Below, piece by piece: positions 36,991 to 52,000 of a stretch of DNA of 64,000 nt. The position numbers and the translations under genes were made by a program. The stretch's first letter is position 1. Each line of letters starts with the position of its first letter. The stretch is from positions 1-64,000 of the forward strand of contig JAOBWF010000159.1 in NCBI GenBank assembly GCA_025463215.1. Reading direction: 5' to 3'. The DNA comes from Acidobacteriota bacterium. Lineage in GTDB: Bacteria > Acidobacteriota > Vicinamibacteria > Vicinamibacterales > CAVVIG01. Under the pieces are notes generated by a model, which saw only the letters and a program-made list of their open reading frames with translations, had not been told where the DNA came from and made no database searches.

Positions 36991-37875
36991 ATGAAACGAA
37001 GCGTGCTCCTGGGGATCCTGGTCGCGGCCGGCGCGGCGTCGATGGCCGCGCAAAGCGCCGCCCCGAAGGTGATCGACATCCTGAAGTTGAAAGACAACCT
37101 GTACGTCCTCACCAGTTCGACGCCGGGGGACGCGGCGACCTTCAGCGGCGGCAACGTCGCGGTGTTCATCACCGACGCCGGCGTCACGCTGGTGGACGAC
37201 AAGCTCGCCGGCTGGGGCCAGGCGGTGCTCGACAAGGTGAAGAGCGTCACCGACAAGCCGATCACGCGCATCATCAACACGCACACGCATGGTGATCACA
37301 CCGGCAACAACGGCTTCTTCGGGGCCAACGTCGAGATCGTGGCGCAGGAGAACACCAAGACGAACATGGCGAAGATGGACGCCTTCAAGGGGGACAACGC
37401 GAAGTTCCTGCCGTCGAAGACCTACGCCGACAAGATGACGCTCGGATCCGGCGCGGATCGCATCGACCTGTACTACTTCGGCGCCGGCCACACCAGCGGC
37501 GACACGTTCGTCGTCTTCCCCGCCCTCCGCGTGCTGCACACGGGCGACGACTTCGCCTGGAAGGACGGCCCGCTCTGCGATCGCAACAACGGCGGCAGCT
37601 GCGTCGCGTTGCCGCGAACGCTGCAGAAGGCGATCGCCGGCATCAAGAACATCGACACCGTGATCCCCGGCCACAGCCCGATGCAGACGCCGAAGGATCT
37701 CGAGATCTGGCAGAAGTTCACCGCCTCGCTGCTGTCGCACGCGGTCGGCCAGATGAAGGCCGGCAAGAGTGTCGACGAAGCGACCGCGTCGTTCTCGGTC
37801 GACGGGTTCCCCGGGTACAAGAAGGAACGGGTCAAGGGCTCCATCCAGGCTGTCTACGACGAGCTCAAGAAGTAA
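36991..37875 (+). CDS. MBL-fold metallo-hydrolase
   Basis: NTHTHGDHTGNN metal-binding motif; signal peptide. Confidence 0.9.
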   Translation: MKRSVLLGILVAAGAASMAAQSAAPKVIDILKLKDNLYVLTSSTPGDAATFSGGNVAVFITDAGVTLVDDKLAGWGQAVLDKVKSVTDKPITRIINTHTHGDHTGNNGFFGANVEIVAQENTKTNMAKMDAFKGDNAKFLPSKTYADKMTLGSGADRIDLYYFGAGHTSGDTFVVFPALRVLHTGDDFAWKDGPLCDRNNGGSCVALPRTLQKAIAGIKNIDTVIPGHSPMQTPKDLEIWQKFTASLLSHAVGQMKAGKSVDEATASFSVDGFPGYKKERVKGSIQAVYDELKK

Positions 37876-37878
37876 ACT

Positions 37879-38571
37879 ATGCGCATGAACGCATCGATGC
37901 GCGCGGCGGCGCTGCCGGCGCTGGTCGCCGGCGTCCTGCTCGGCTCGGCTCCGGCGTACGCGCAGGTCGACTTCTCCGGCACCTGGATCCTCGATCGGGC
38001 CATCAGTGCCGACCTCGCCAAGGTGACGCTCGAGCCGCCGGCGCAGACGCAGGCGCGCCGAATGCCCGGAGGGCTCAGCGGCGGCTTCGGCGGACGCGGT
38101 TTCGGCGGCGGCAACCGGCGCCAGGGTCAGAGCGGCGGCAACGAACGCGGCGACAGCCGTGGCGCGGCGCTCGCCGACGAGGAACGCGTCCGGCTCCGCG
38201 AGGTCACCACGTTCGTGAAGACGCTCGGAACCGCGACCATCGAGCACACGGATCACTCGACGTTCACCGTCACCGACGCGCAGGGGCACGCGCACCTGTT
38301 TCCGACCGACGGCACCAAGACGCCGCAAACCTTTGCCGCCGCCGCGCTCGACACCTTGACGAAGTGGGACGGCCCGCACATGGTGACCGTCTTCACGATC
38401 GGCCCGACGCACGATCTGGTGTTCACCTACATTCTGGTGCCGGCCAGCAGGCAGCTGGCACTGCGCATTCAACTCGAAGAGTCGGGACGCCCGCGCACCG
38501 ACGTCCCGGAGCTCCGGCTCGTCTACAAGCTCCAGTCCGCAACCCATTCCGCACGAGGCGCGCGACACTAA
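37879..38571 (+). CDS. Secreted hypothetical protein, Gly-rich
   Basis: Signal peptide; VDFSGTWILDRAIS; GGLSGGFGGRGFGGGNRRQGQSGG. Confidence 0.7.
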   Translation: MRMNASMRAAALPALVAGVLLGSAPAYAQVDFSGTWILDRAISADLAKVTLEPPAQTQARRMPGGLSGGFGGRGFGGGNRRQGQSGGNERGDSRGAALADEERVRLREVTTFVKTLGTATIEHTDHSTFTVTDAQGHAHLFPTDGTKTPQTFAAAALDTLTKWDGPHMVTVFTIGPTHDLVFTYILVPASRQLALRIQLEESGRPRTDVPELRLVYKLQSATHSARGARH

Positions 38572-39921
<1,350 letters not shown>

Positions 39922-39922
39922 A

Positions 39923-41029
39923 ATGAACGCGTGGCTGTTGCTGGCTGTCGTCCTCGCCGCCGTGCAGACACCCATGAGCATCCCCAGCTACACCGTCGAT
40001 CCGGCGTGGCCGAAGCCGCTGCCGAACCACTGGATCGTCGGCGCGGTCGCCGGCGTCGCCGTCGACTCGCACGATCACGTCTGGATCACGCATCGGCCGT
40101 CGACGCTGCAGCCGAACGAAACGCGCTCGATCTGGAAAGCGGCGCCTCCCGTGCTGGAGTTCGATCGGGACGGCACGCTGGTGTCGTCGTGGGGGGGGCC
40201 TGGCCAGGGCTACGAGTGGCCGCAGCTCGAGCACGGCATCTATGTCGACGACCAGGACAACGTCTGGCTCGGCGCCGGCGGCGACAAGGATGCGCACATC
40301 CTGAAGTTCACGCGGCAGGGCAAGTTCCTGCTGCAGATCGGCCGCCAGGGCAAAGGCACCGGCAGCAACGACACGCAGAACCTCGGCGCCCCGGCGCACA
40401 TGGTCGTCGACGCGCCGGCCAACGAGCTCTACGTCGCCGACGGCTACGTCAACCACCGCATCATCGTCTTCGACGCCACGACCGGCGCCTACAAACGTCA
40501 CTGGGGCGCCTACGGCAAAAAGCCGGACGATGCGTACTTCACGAACGGCGGTGAAGTGCTGCCGGGTCCATTCGCCGGCAAGGTCCAGAACGAGAACAGG
40601 CCGAGCCAGTACGACCCAAAGGGTCCGCCGCCGCCGCAGTTCCGGATCGTGCACGCGGTCCGCATCTCGAAGGACGGCCTGGTGTACGTCTGCGATCGCA
40701 CCAACGATCGCCTCCAGGTCTTCCGCAAGGACGGCACCTTCGTCCAGGAGCAGTTCATCGCGAAGGAGACGTTCGGCAGCGGCTCGGTCTGGGACATCGG
40801 TTTTTCGACCGACCCCGATCAGACCTACGCCATCGTCATCGACGGTACCAACCAGCAGGTGTATGTGCTGCGGCGCAAGACGCTCGAGGTCCTGAGCACG
40901 TTCGGCGGCGCCGGGCACTGGGCCGGTCAGTTCTACGGCGCGCACAATCTCGCGGTCGATTCGCGCGGCAACCTGTACATCACCGAGACCTACGAAGGTA
41001 AGCGGGTCCAGAAGTTCACCATCCGATAA
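39923..41029 (+). CDS. Secreted NHL-repeat beta-propeller protein
   Basis: Signal peptide; VAGVAVDSHDHVWITHR, VVDAPANELYVADGYVNHRIIVFD, NLAVDSRGNLYITETYEGKRVQKF. Confidence 0.88.
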   Translation: MNAWLLLAVVLAAVQTPMSIPSYTVDPAWPKPLPNHWIVGAVAGVAVDSHDHVWITHRPSTLQPNETRSIWKAAPPVLEFDRDGTLVSSWGGPGQGYEWPQLEHGIYVDDQDNVWLGAGGDKDAHILKFTRQGKFLLQIGRQGKGTGSNDTQNLGAPAHMVVDAPANELYVADGYVNHRIIVFDATTGAYKRHWGAYGKKPDDAYFTNGGEVLPGPFAGKVQNENRPSQYDPKGPPPPQFRIVHAVRISKDGLVYVCDRTNDRLQVFRKDGTFVQEQFIAKETFGSGSVWDIGFSTDPDQTYAIVIDGTNQQVYVLRRKTLEVLSTFGGAGHWAGQFYGAHNLAVDSRGNLYITETYEGKRVQKFTIR

Positions 41030-41038
41030 ACGGAGATC

Positions 41039-42195
<1,157 letters not shown>

Positions 42196-42199
<4 letters not shown>

Positions 42200-43104
42200 G
42201 GATGCGGCGCGGCGCGGTTGCCGTCGCCGTTCTGGCGGGACTATCGGTCGGCGCGTCGGCGCAAGCCCCGATCCGCACCGCGGACATCACGCTGCGCGGC
42301 CTGGCCGCGTCCGATTTTCCGCGGACGACGAAGCTCGCCGACAACGTCTACGCGTACGAACAGATTGATCCGACCAAGCGGACCGTCACCGTCAACAACC
42401 TGATTGTCGTCACGCCGGAGGGCGTGCTCATCGCCGAGAGCCAGGGCACCGCGGGCAACGTGACACGGCTCGTGGCCGACGTGGCGAAGCTGACGCCGCA
42501 GCCGATCAAGTACGTCGTGGTCGGATCGGAGCACGGCGATCACACCGGCGGGATCGCCGCCTTCCCCGCCGGTATCGTGTACCTCGCGCATCCGTTTTCG
42601 GCGCCGCGGATCAAGCAGCCGACCGAGCCGGTCACCGACAAGCGCATCGTCATGCTGGGCGGGACCGAGATCGACGTGCTGTTCCTCGGCCGCGCGCACA
42701 CCGGCGGCGATCTCGAGGTCTACCTGCCGCGCGAGAAGGTCCTGTTCATGAGCGAAGTGTTCTCGAACCGCATCTTTCCGTCGATGGCCAACGGCTACCC
42801 GACCGAGTGGCTGACCACGCTGCGGAAGGCCGAGCAGATGGACGTCGCCTGGTTCGTGCCGGCGCACGGGTTCGTCGACAGCGCCGCGGTGATGCGCGAA
42901 GAGGAACACCAGTACCGGCTGGCGATCGAGCGGATTGTGGCCGAAGGCGCGCGTCTGCACGCCGCAGGCACGCCGGTCGAGAACGCGCCGGCGGCCGCCC
43001 GCCTCGAGCCGTACGACGGCTGGACCCGCGCCGGCAACAATGCATCGGCGGCGCTGAAACGCGTCTACATGGAGCTCGACGGAAAACTGAAGTCAGACCC
43101 CTGA
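42196..43104 (+). CDS. MBL-fold metallo-hydrolase
   Basis: VVGSEHGDHTGGIAAFPAG, FLGRAHTGGDLEVYLP, signal peptide; ATGA overlap with pilT-like gene. Confidence 0.85.
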
Positions 43105-43145
43105 TCTCTCGCGTCACGTTCTTAGCCCGCGCGAACATCGAGATC
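43103..43145. repeat. Dispersed hairpin element copy 2 (GATCTC ... GAACATCGAGATC)
   Basis: Outer inverted repeat GATCTC/GAGATC plus inner GTTC/GAAC; shares GAACATCGAGATCT with the element at 10862-10912. Confidence 0.5.
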
Positions 43146-43154
43146 TGCTCCCGG

Positions 43155-45287
<2,133 letters not shown>

Positions 45288-45292
45288 TCATC

Positions 45293-46195
45293 GTGTCCAT
45301 TCGGCCAGTCAAGCGCGTCGTCGCTGCCACACCCCACACCGAAGGCGCCGGCGTCAAGCTGCGGCGCGCGTTCGGGTTCGGCGACACCACCGAGTTCGAT
45401 CCGTTCCTGCTGTTCGACGACTTCCGCAACGAGAACCCGAGCGATTATCTCGCGGGGTTTCCGTGGCATCCACACCGCGGCATCGAGACCATCACCTACG
45501 TGCTCGCCGGCAACGTCGCGCACGGCGACAGCCTCGGCAACCGCGGCAATCTCGGCGCCGGCGACGTGCAGTGGATGACCGCCGGCAGCGGCATCATGCA
45601 CCAGGAGATGCCACAGGGGGACGCGCAGGGCCGCATGCACGGCTTCCAGCTGTGGGCGAACCTCCCCGCCTCGCTGAAGATGACCGCGCCGCGCTATCAG
45701 GATATCGCGGCCGCCGACATCCCCGAGGTGGTCGACGACGACGGCACGCGGGTGCGGGTGATCGTCGGCGAATTCTGGGGACGGCAGGGCCCGGTCGAAG
45801 GGGTCGCGGCCGACCCGCAATACGTCGACGTGTCGGTGCCGCCGCGCACCCGCAAGCGGCTCAAGGTCGACATGAGCCGTCACGCCTTCGCGTACGTCTT
45901 CGCCGGCTCCGGCACCTTCCGCGACGCCTCGGATCCGCGCGGGGTGCTGACGGAAGCGACCGACGGCAGCGACCGCGTCCACCGCGCCGCCGACATCGGC
46001 AACCGATCGCTCGTGCTGTTCGACAGCGGCGACGAAGTGGTCGTCGAGTCGGGCGACGAGGGGATCCGGTTCCTGCTGGTGTCGGGCCAGCCGCTCGAGG
46101 AACCGGTCGCCTGGTACGGACCGATCGTGATGAACACGCAGGACCAGCTGCGCCAGGCGCTTGCGGACCTGCGCGCCGGCACGTTCATCAAGTAA
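45293..46195 (+). CDS. Pirin family protein
   Basis: FLLFDDFRNENPSDYLAGFPWHPHRGIETITYVLAG, DVQWMTAGSGIMHQEMP. Confidence 0.95.
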   Translation: MSIRPVKRVVAATPHTEGAGVKLRRAFGFGDTTEFDPFLLFDDFRNENPSDYLAGFPWHPHRGIETITYVLAGNVAHGDSLGNRGNLGAGDVQWMTAGSGIMHQEMPQGDAQGRMHGFQLWANLPASLKMTAPRYQDIAAADIPEVVDDDGTRVRVIVGEFWGRQGPVEGVAADPQYVDVSVPPRTRKRLKVDMSRHAFAYVFAGSGTFRDASDPRGVLTEATDGSDRVHRAADIGNRSLVLFDSGDEVVVESGDEGIRFLLVSGQPLEEPVAWYGPIVMNTQDQLRQALADLRAGTFIK

Positions 46196-46206
46196 GGCGG
46201 CCGCGG

Positions 46207-47304
46207 CTACGACGGGCAGGTCAGGCTCGCGATCTCGCCGCGCTTTTTTTTGAACGCGGCGACCCACTCGTCGACGGTCGCGCCGGGGCGGTTCGGGTTG
46301 GTCGTGCGGTGCTCGAAACGGGCGACCGCGAACAGATCGCGCAGCTGCCCGTCGGTGAGCTGCATCAGCAGGTCGGACAGGAACTTGCGCCCGGCTTCCC
46401 TGATCTGCGGGTTCTGCAGCGAGCCGGTTTGCGACGGCGGCAGCTCGCCGATGCACGCCTTCGGATCCGACCAGATCGGCGCCGCCGACCACTGCTGCAG
46501 GTTGACGCTGCCGACCGCGTCGCGGTTGAACAGATTCGATCGGCCGAAGGTCTGGCCCAGATCGTTGACCATCATCACCGGATGGGCGCAGCGGCCCTTC
46601 TCCACATGGTCCTCGGCGTGCTCGTCGACGCAGATCAGCCGCTGCTGCGCCGCCTTGTTGTCGGTGTGCTGGACGAAGACCGCCAGCAGCTTGAGCGCGT
46701 CGCGCTGCGCCTGAGGCGCGCCGCCGGCCGCTTCCTGCACCTCGTCGAGCTCGGACCACGCCCAGCCGGAGTCGGGCGCGGTCTCGATCACGTGCCCCTT
46801 GAACTTGCGCTCGATCGCCGCCGGATCGAAGAGCACCGCGGTAGCGCCCTTTTCTGGCGTCGCGGCCATGATCGGCGGGCAGCCGTCGCACGACACTTTC
46901 ACCGGATACATCCGGTCGGCCGGGAATCCGAGCGCCCAGAACAACCGGGTCGCTGCCACTTCGGCATACACTTCACCGTTGTCGCGTCCGAATTTCACCT
47001 TCACTTCGTCGGCCGGCGGAATGACGCAGGTGAACTTCGGCGAGTTGCCCGACAACTGCTTGCGGTCGTAGCGGCAGTTGACCGTTTCTTCAGGCTTGAA
47101 CGCGCCGTGGCCGTCGGGCCCGGCGGTCAGGTCCTTGGCCGCCACGTCGGTCTTTTCCCACACCTGGGCCCGCCGGATGGCCTCGCGCCGCGCATCCGCC
47201 GAGACATGCGGTTTGGTCGCGGAGTGCAGGCCGCCTCGCGACGAGCAACAGGTCATCAACGCGGCGACCGAGAGCGCGGTGACCAGCGTGAAAGGTTTGA
47301 GCAC
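46207..47304 (-). CDS. Exported hypothetical protein with kinase-fold-like motifs (paralog B)
   Basis: Lipobox-like LMTCCSS; VKVKFGR, YAEVAATRLFWALG, HTDNKAAQQRL, MMVNDLGQTFG; GTG start. Confidence 0.7.
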   Translation of the reverse strand: MLKPFTLVTALSVAALMTCCSSRGGLHSATKPHVSADARREAIRRAQVWEKTDVAAKDLTAGPDGHGAFKPEETVNCRYDRKQLSGNSPKFTCVIPPADEVKVKFGRDNGEVYAEVAATRLFWALGFPADRMYPVKVSCDGCPPIMAATPEKGATAVLFDPAAIERKFKGHVIETAPDSGWAWSELDEVQEAAGGAPQAQRDALKLLAVFVQHTDNKAAQQRLICVDEHAEDHVEKGRCAHPVMMVNDLGQTFGRSNLFNRDAVGSVNLQQWSAAPIWSDPKACIGELPPSQTGSLQNPQIREAGRKFLSDLLMQLTDGQLRDLFAVARFEHRTTNPNRPGATVDEWVAAFKKKRGEIASLTCPS

Positions 47305-47365
47305 ACCCCGAAGTCAGCAAGAACCCGGCCACCTGATCCGGGGGCCCGTAGTCGGGGTCTGAACC

Positions 47366-48517
47366 TTGCACCATCTCGGCAAGATGGTCCTCGGGTTGCT
47401 CATTGCATTCCTCCTCAATACGACCGACACCCCCGACAAAGCCGCGTTCAGGGCGCTGCACGACGAAGCGATGCGCCGGGCCCAGGTCTGGCTCGAACCG
47501 GCGACGCCCATTGAGAACGCCCAGCTCGACCGCAATCCCGAGGCGGCAGATGGTTTCGCCGCCGACGCGGTCGTCGAGTGCACCTTCAAACCGGGCGGCA
47601 TCGGCGGCACGACGCCCAAGTTCGATTGCGAGCTGGCCGACGGCAACACCGTGAAGGTCAAATACGGCCGCAGCAACCCCGAGGTCTACACCGAGGTCGC
47701 CGCGACGCGGCTGCTCGCCGCCCTCGGCTTCCCCACCGATCGCATGTACATCGTGAAGCGCGTACGCTGCTACGGCTGCCCGGCGGATCCGTTTCCGCAG
47801 CTCGAATGCGCGACCAACCAGACCGACGGCGCGCCGCTCGAGAACTGCTTTCCGGGGCTCGACTTCACCCGCTCCCACGATTTCGACGACGCGGTGATCG
47901 AGCGGCCGGTCAAGGGCCGCCGGATCGAAATGCGCAGCACGCGCGGGTGGTCGTGGGAAGAACTGAAATACGTCGACGAAGTGGCCGGCGGCGCGACGCG
48001 CGGACAGATCGACGCGCTGCGGCTGCTGGCCGTGTTCCTCGGCCACTGGGACAACAAGGCGAAGAATCAGCGGCTGCTCTGCCTCGGCGAGAAGAAGACC
48101 GCCGAAGGCTGCGCGCATCCGCTCGCGATGGTGCAGGACCTCGGCGCCACGTTCGGGCCGATGAAGCTCGATTTCGTGCGCTGGGCGCGGACGCGGATCT
48201 GGACGGACGCCCCCTCCTGCCGCGTGTCGATGAAGCACATGCCGTACGGCGGCTCCACCTTTCCGGACGCGTTCATCTCCGAGGATGGCCGTCAGTTTCT
48301 CGCCGATCGACTTCGCCGCCTGTCGACCGCCCAAATCCGCGCGCTGTTCGAGGGCGCCCGGATCGCGCGCTATCCCCACCGCCGCGCCTCAGCGCGCTCC
48401 GTCGACAACTGGGTGAAGGCATTTCAGATGAAGGTGCGGGCGATCGTCGACCGGCCCGCATGCCCGCCGCAGCCGGTGCCGACCGTCACGCAGGAACGGC
48501 CAGCTCCGCGTCGATGA
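47366..48517 (+). CDS. Exported hypothetical protein with kinase-fold-like motifs (paralog A)
   Basis: VKVKYGRSNPEVYTEVAATRLLAALG, GHWDNKAKNQRLL, AMVQDLGATFG; collinear similarity to paralog B. Confidence 0.7.
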   Translation: MHHLGKMVLGLLIAFLLNTTDTPDKAAFRALHDEAMRRAQVWLEPATPIENAQLDRNPEAADGFAADAVVECTFKPGGIGGTTPKFDCELADGNTVKVKYGRSNPEVYTEVAATRLLAALGFPTDRMYIVKRVRCYGCPADPFPQLECATNQTDGAPLENCFPGLDFTRSHDFDDAVIERPVKGRRIEMRSTRGWSWEELKYVDEVAGGATRGQIDALRLLAVFLGHWDNKAKNQRLLCLGEKKTAEGCAHPLAMVQDLGATFGPMKLDFVRWARTRIWTDAPSCRVSMKHMPYGGSTFPDAFISEDGRQFLADRLRRLSTAQIRALFEGARIARYPHRRASARSVDNWVKAFQMKVRAIVDRPACPPQPVPTVTQERPAPRR

Positions 48518-48944
48518 TCATCTCGCCTTCGCGGGTGTGCAGTTCGAGCAGCTTGACGTAGCCGAGCATCGCGCCCGCCGGCGACTGCGCCGCGAGCAGC
48601 GGGATATTGAGCAGCAGATATTCGCCGTCGAGACGGATGCCGTCGGGCAGCGTGAGCGACGACATCAGGCGTGACGCGATCGCGCCGAGGCCGCCCAGAA
48701 ACGACCAGCGCATGACCAGGATCGGCGACTCGGGAAAGCGCGGCTGCTGTTCGATCGTAAAGGCGATCGGAATGGCCGGCACGAACGGCCACGTCACCGT
48801 GACGATCGCGTCGAAGCGGTCATCGTCGTGCGGGCGGATGTCCAGCGCGCGAACGGGCGTGCCGCGGCCGGCGAGCGCCTTCGCGACGAAGTGGTTCAGC
48901 AGCGGCCGTGGAATCGGAATGTGCGCCAGCGATGTATCAGCCAC
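48486..48944 (-). CDS. Hypothetical protein
   Basis: 152-aa ORF, beta-rich; convergently overlaps the 47366 gene by about 32 bp. Confidence 0.55.
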   Translation of the reverse strand: MADTSLAHIPIPRPLLNHFVAKALAGRGTPVRALDIRPHDDDRFDAIVTVTWPFVPAIPIAFTIEQQPRFPESPILVMRWSFLGGLGAIASRLMSSLTLPDGIRLDGEYLLLNIPLLAAQSPAGAMLGYVKLLELHTREGEMIIDAELAVPA

Positions 48945-49069
48945 CGCCGATTATTGTGCCACGCCGCCGCAGCTCGACCGCCATCGACAGTCGCTGACTC
49001 GGCGACGCAGCGCCAGGTGCGTGAGCAGCGCCATCCATTTGCCGCGCGCGTCTGACGGTTACCGCATCG

Positions 49070-52000
49070 TTACGGCGTGCTCACATTGTCGAATGTCGCC
49101 TGGGCCGCGGCGGTTGCGGTATGGCTGCTCACGGCGAAGCCGACATACACAGTCGCGGTCATCGGCACCGTATCGGTGCCGACCAGCGTCCACGCCACGC
49201 CGTCCGGCGACGTGTACCCGTTGAAGGTATTGCCGATCCGTTCGAGCTTCAGCCACAATGGCGGCCCGGCGAGCGTTCCCGTGCTCGACGTGGTCACGCC
49301 ACGGGTGGCGACCCGGCGCTCGAACAGCGTGCCCTTGGCGGCCGAGGCGAGCATGAACGCATGCGTCGACCCGGTTGCCAGCGTTTCGCGAATCATCACG
49401 CCGGCCTTCGCCCATGCATTCGTATTCTGAATCGTCGCCGCGCGCGCGACGATGACGCCGTCGCCGGTCATCGGCTTGTAGACGAAATGGAAGGCGTCGG
49501 CGGTGCCCCAGATGTCGGCGCCGCTGCCTTTCGCGACGAACGTGCCCGAGCCGGCGTTGTACGCGCCCGACCCGGCAACACCCACGGTCCCGATGTCCTG
49601 CTGCGACCAGCCGGCCGGCAGCGGCGCCGGCGACGCCGGCGTGCCGCGCGTGATCGACACCTGATCGAACAGCGCGGTCGCGCTCGCCGACGTCGTGTGG
49701 CTCGATACCGCGAGACCGACCAGGACGTTCGCGCCCATCGCGATGGTGTCGGTGTCGACCAGGGCCCAGACGACGCCGTCGGCCGACTGATAAGCGCTGA
49801 TCGTATTGCCCGCACGATCGAGCCTGACCCAGAACGGCGCCCCGTTCATCGTCCCCGACGTGCTGGTGCTGACACCGCTGGTTGCCGTCCGCCGCTGGAA
49901 CGCCAGCCCTTTGCTGAACGACACGAGCATGAACGCCTGCGCCGATCCCGGGTCGACCGTCTCCCGAATCATGACGCCGGCTTTGGTCCAGGCGTTGACG
50001 TTCTGAATCGTGGCGACGCGCGCCACGATCGATCCGTCGCCGGTCAACGGCTGATACGCATACTGCAGCGCGTCGGCCGTGCCCCAGACGTCAGCGCCGG
50101 CGCCGGTGACGCTGATCCCGCCGCTCGCCGGCACCGAGGTGCCGCCCGCCACGCCGACCGCGCCGATGTCTTGATTGGCCCAGCCGTCAGGCGCGGCTGC
50201 GGCGGCCTGCGATCCGGTGAACAGCTGGCCCCCGACCGTCACCGTCGCGGTGCGCGCCGCGCCGGTATTCGCCGCCGCGTTGACGGCAATCGTGCCGCTG
50301 CCGGCGCCGCTCGCCGCGCCCGCAATCGTCAGCCACGGTGCGTTGCTCGCCGCGGCCCATGAACACCAGCTGCCCGTGCTCACGGTGATGGTGCCGCTGT
50401 CCCCATCCGGCGAGAACGCCTGACTGGCCGGCGCGAGCGAGTAGCTGCACGCCGCGGCTGCCTGCACGGCCGTGAAGGTCTGGCCGCCGATCGTCGCCGT
50501 GGCACTGCGCGCGCCGGCGCCGTTCGGCGCCGCGCTCAAGACGATCGACCCGCTGCCGGTGCCGGATGCGCCGCTCGTCACGGTGAGCCAGCTCGGGTCG
50601 TTCGTCGCGGCGGTCCAGCCGCACCAGCTGCCGGTCGTAATCGCCACAGTCGCGGCATCGCCGCCGGCAGCGAGCGACTGGCTCGCCGGGGAAATCGCAA
50701 ACGTGCATGCCGCCGCCCCCTGCGACGCCGTGAATGTCTGATTCGCGATCGCCACCGTCGCGGAACGTGCGGCCGCCGCGTTCGCCGCGGCCGTCAGGGT
50801 GACGCTGCCGTTCCCGGTGCCCGACGCGCCCCCGGTCACCGTCAGCCAGGCCGGGTCGTTGCTGGCCGCGGTCCACGTGCACCAGCTGCCGGTGGTCACC
50901 GTCACGGTTGCCGTGTCACCACGAGAGGCGAGCGACTGCGAACCGGGCGAGATCGCGTAACTGCAGGCCGCCGCGTCCTGCGTGGCGTTCAGGGTCTGAC
51001 CGCCGATGACGACGGACGTCGCGCGCGCGCCGGCGGCGTTCGCCGCCGCGCTCAGTGTGACGGTGCCGTTGCCAGTGCCGGACGCGCCGCTCGCGACCGT
51101 CAACCAACTCGGATCGCCGCTCGCCGCCGTCCACGAACACCAGCTCCCCGTCGTGACCGTCACGGCCGCCGCCCCTCCGCCGGTGCCGAACGTCTGGCTC
51201 GTCGGCGAAATCGCATAGCTGCACGACGCCGCCGCCTGCGACACGGTAAAGGCCTGTCCGGCAATCGTCACCGTCGCACTCCGGACCGGACCGCTGTTCG
51301 GCGCCGCGGTCGCCGTGACGGTCGCGCTACCGGAGCCGGACGCGGCGCCGTTCACCGTGAGCCAGGTCGCGTCGCTGCTTGCGGCCGTCCAGGTGCACGC
51401 GCTCGACGTGCTCACCGCGAACGTCGCCGTGCCGCCGTCGCCGGTCACGGCCTGGCCGCTCGGCGCCACCGAGTACGCGCACGTGGGCGCGCCGTTGATC
51501 AACACGCGATCGATCGCGCTCGTCGTCGTCGCGTCGATGTTGTGGCTGGCGACGGCAAGGCCGACGAACGCGTTTGGCACCATCGCAACCGTGACGGTGC
51601 TGCCGACCTTGGTCCACGCGGCGCCGTCGACCGACTGATAGGCGGTGAACGTGTTCCCCGCGCGATCGAGGCGCACCCAGATCGGCGGGCTCTTCAGGGG
51701 ACCGGACGTCGACGTCGTCGCACCGTTGGTCGCCGAGCGGACCTGGAGCGCGAGCCCCTTCGCCGCGGACGCCAGCATGAACACATTGGCGGCGCCCGGC
51801 GCCATGCTTTCGCGAATCATCACGCCGGCCTTCGACCACACGTTCGTGTTCTGGATGCTGCCGACCCGCGCGACGATCGAGCCGTCGCCGGTCAGCGGCT
51901 GATACACGTAGTGAAAGGCGTCCGCGGCGCCCCACACGTCGGCACCGGCGGCGACGATCGCGAACGCCGACGAGGCGGCATCGAAGTCACCGTAGCCCGG

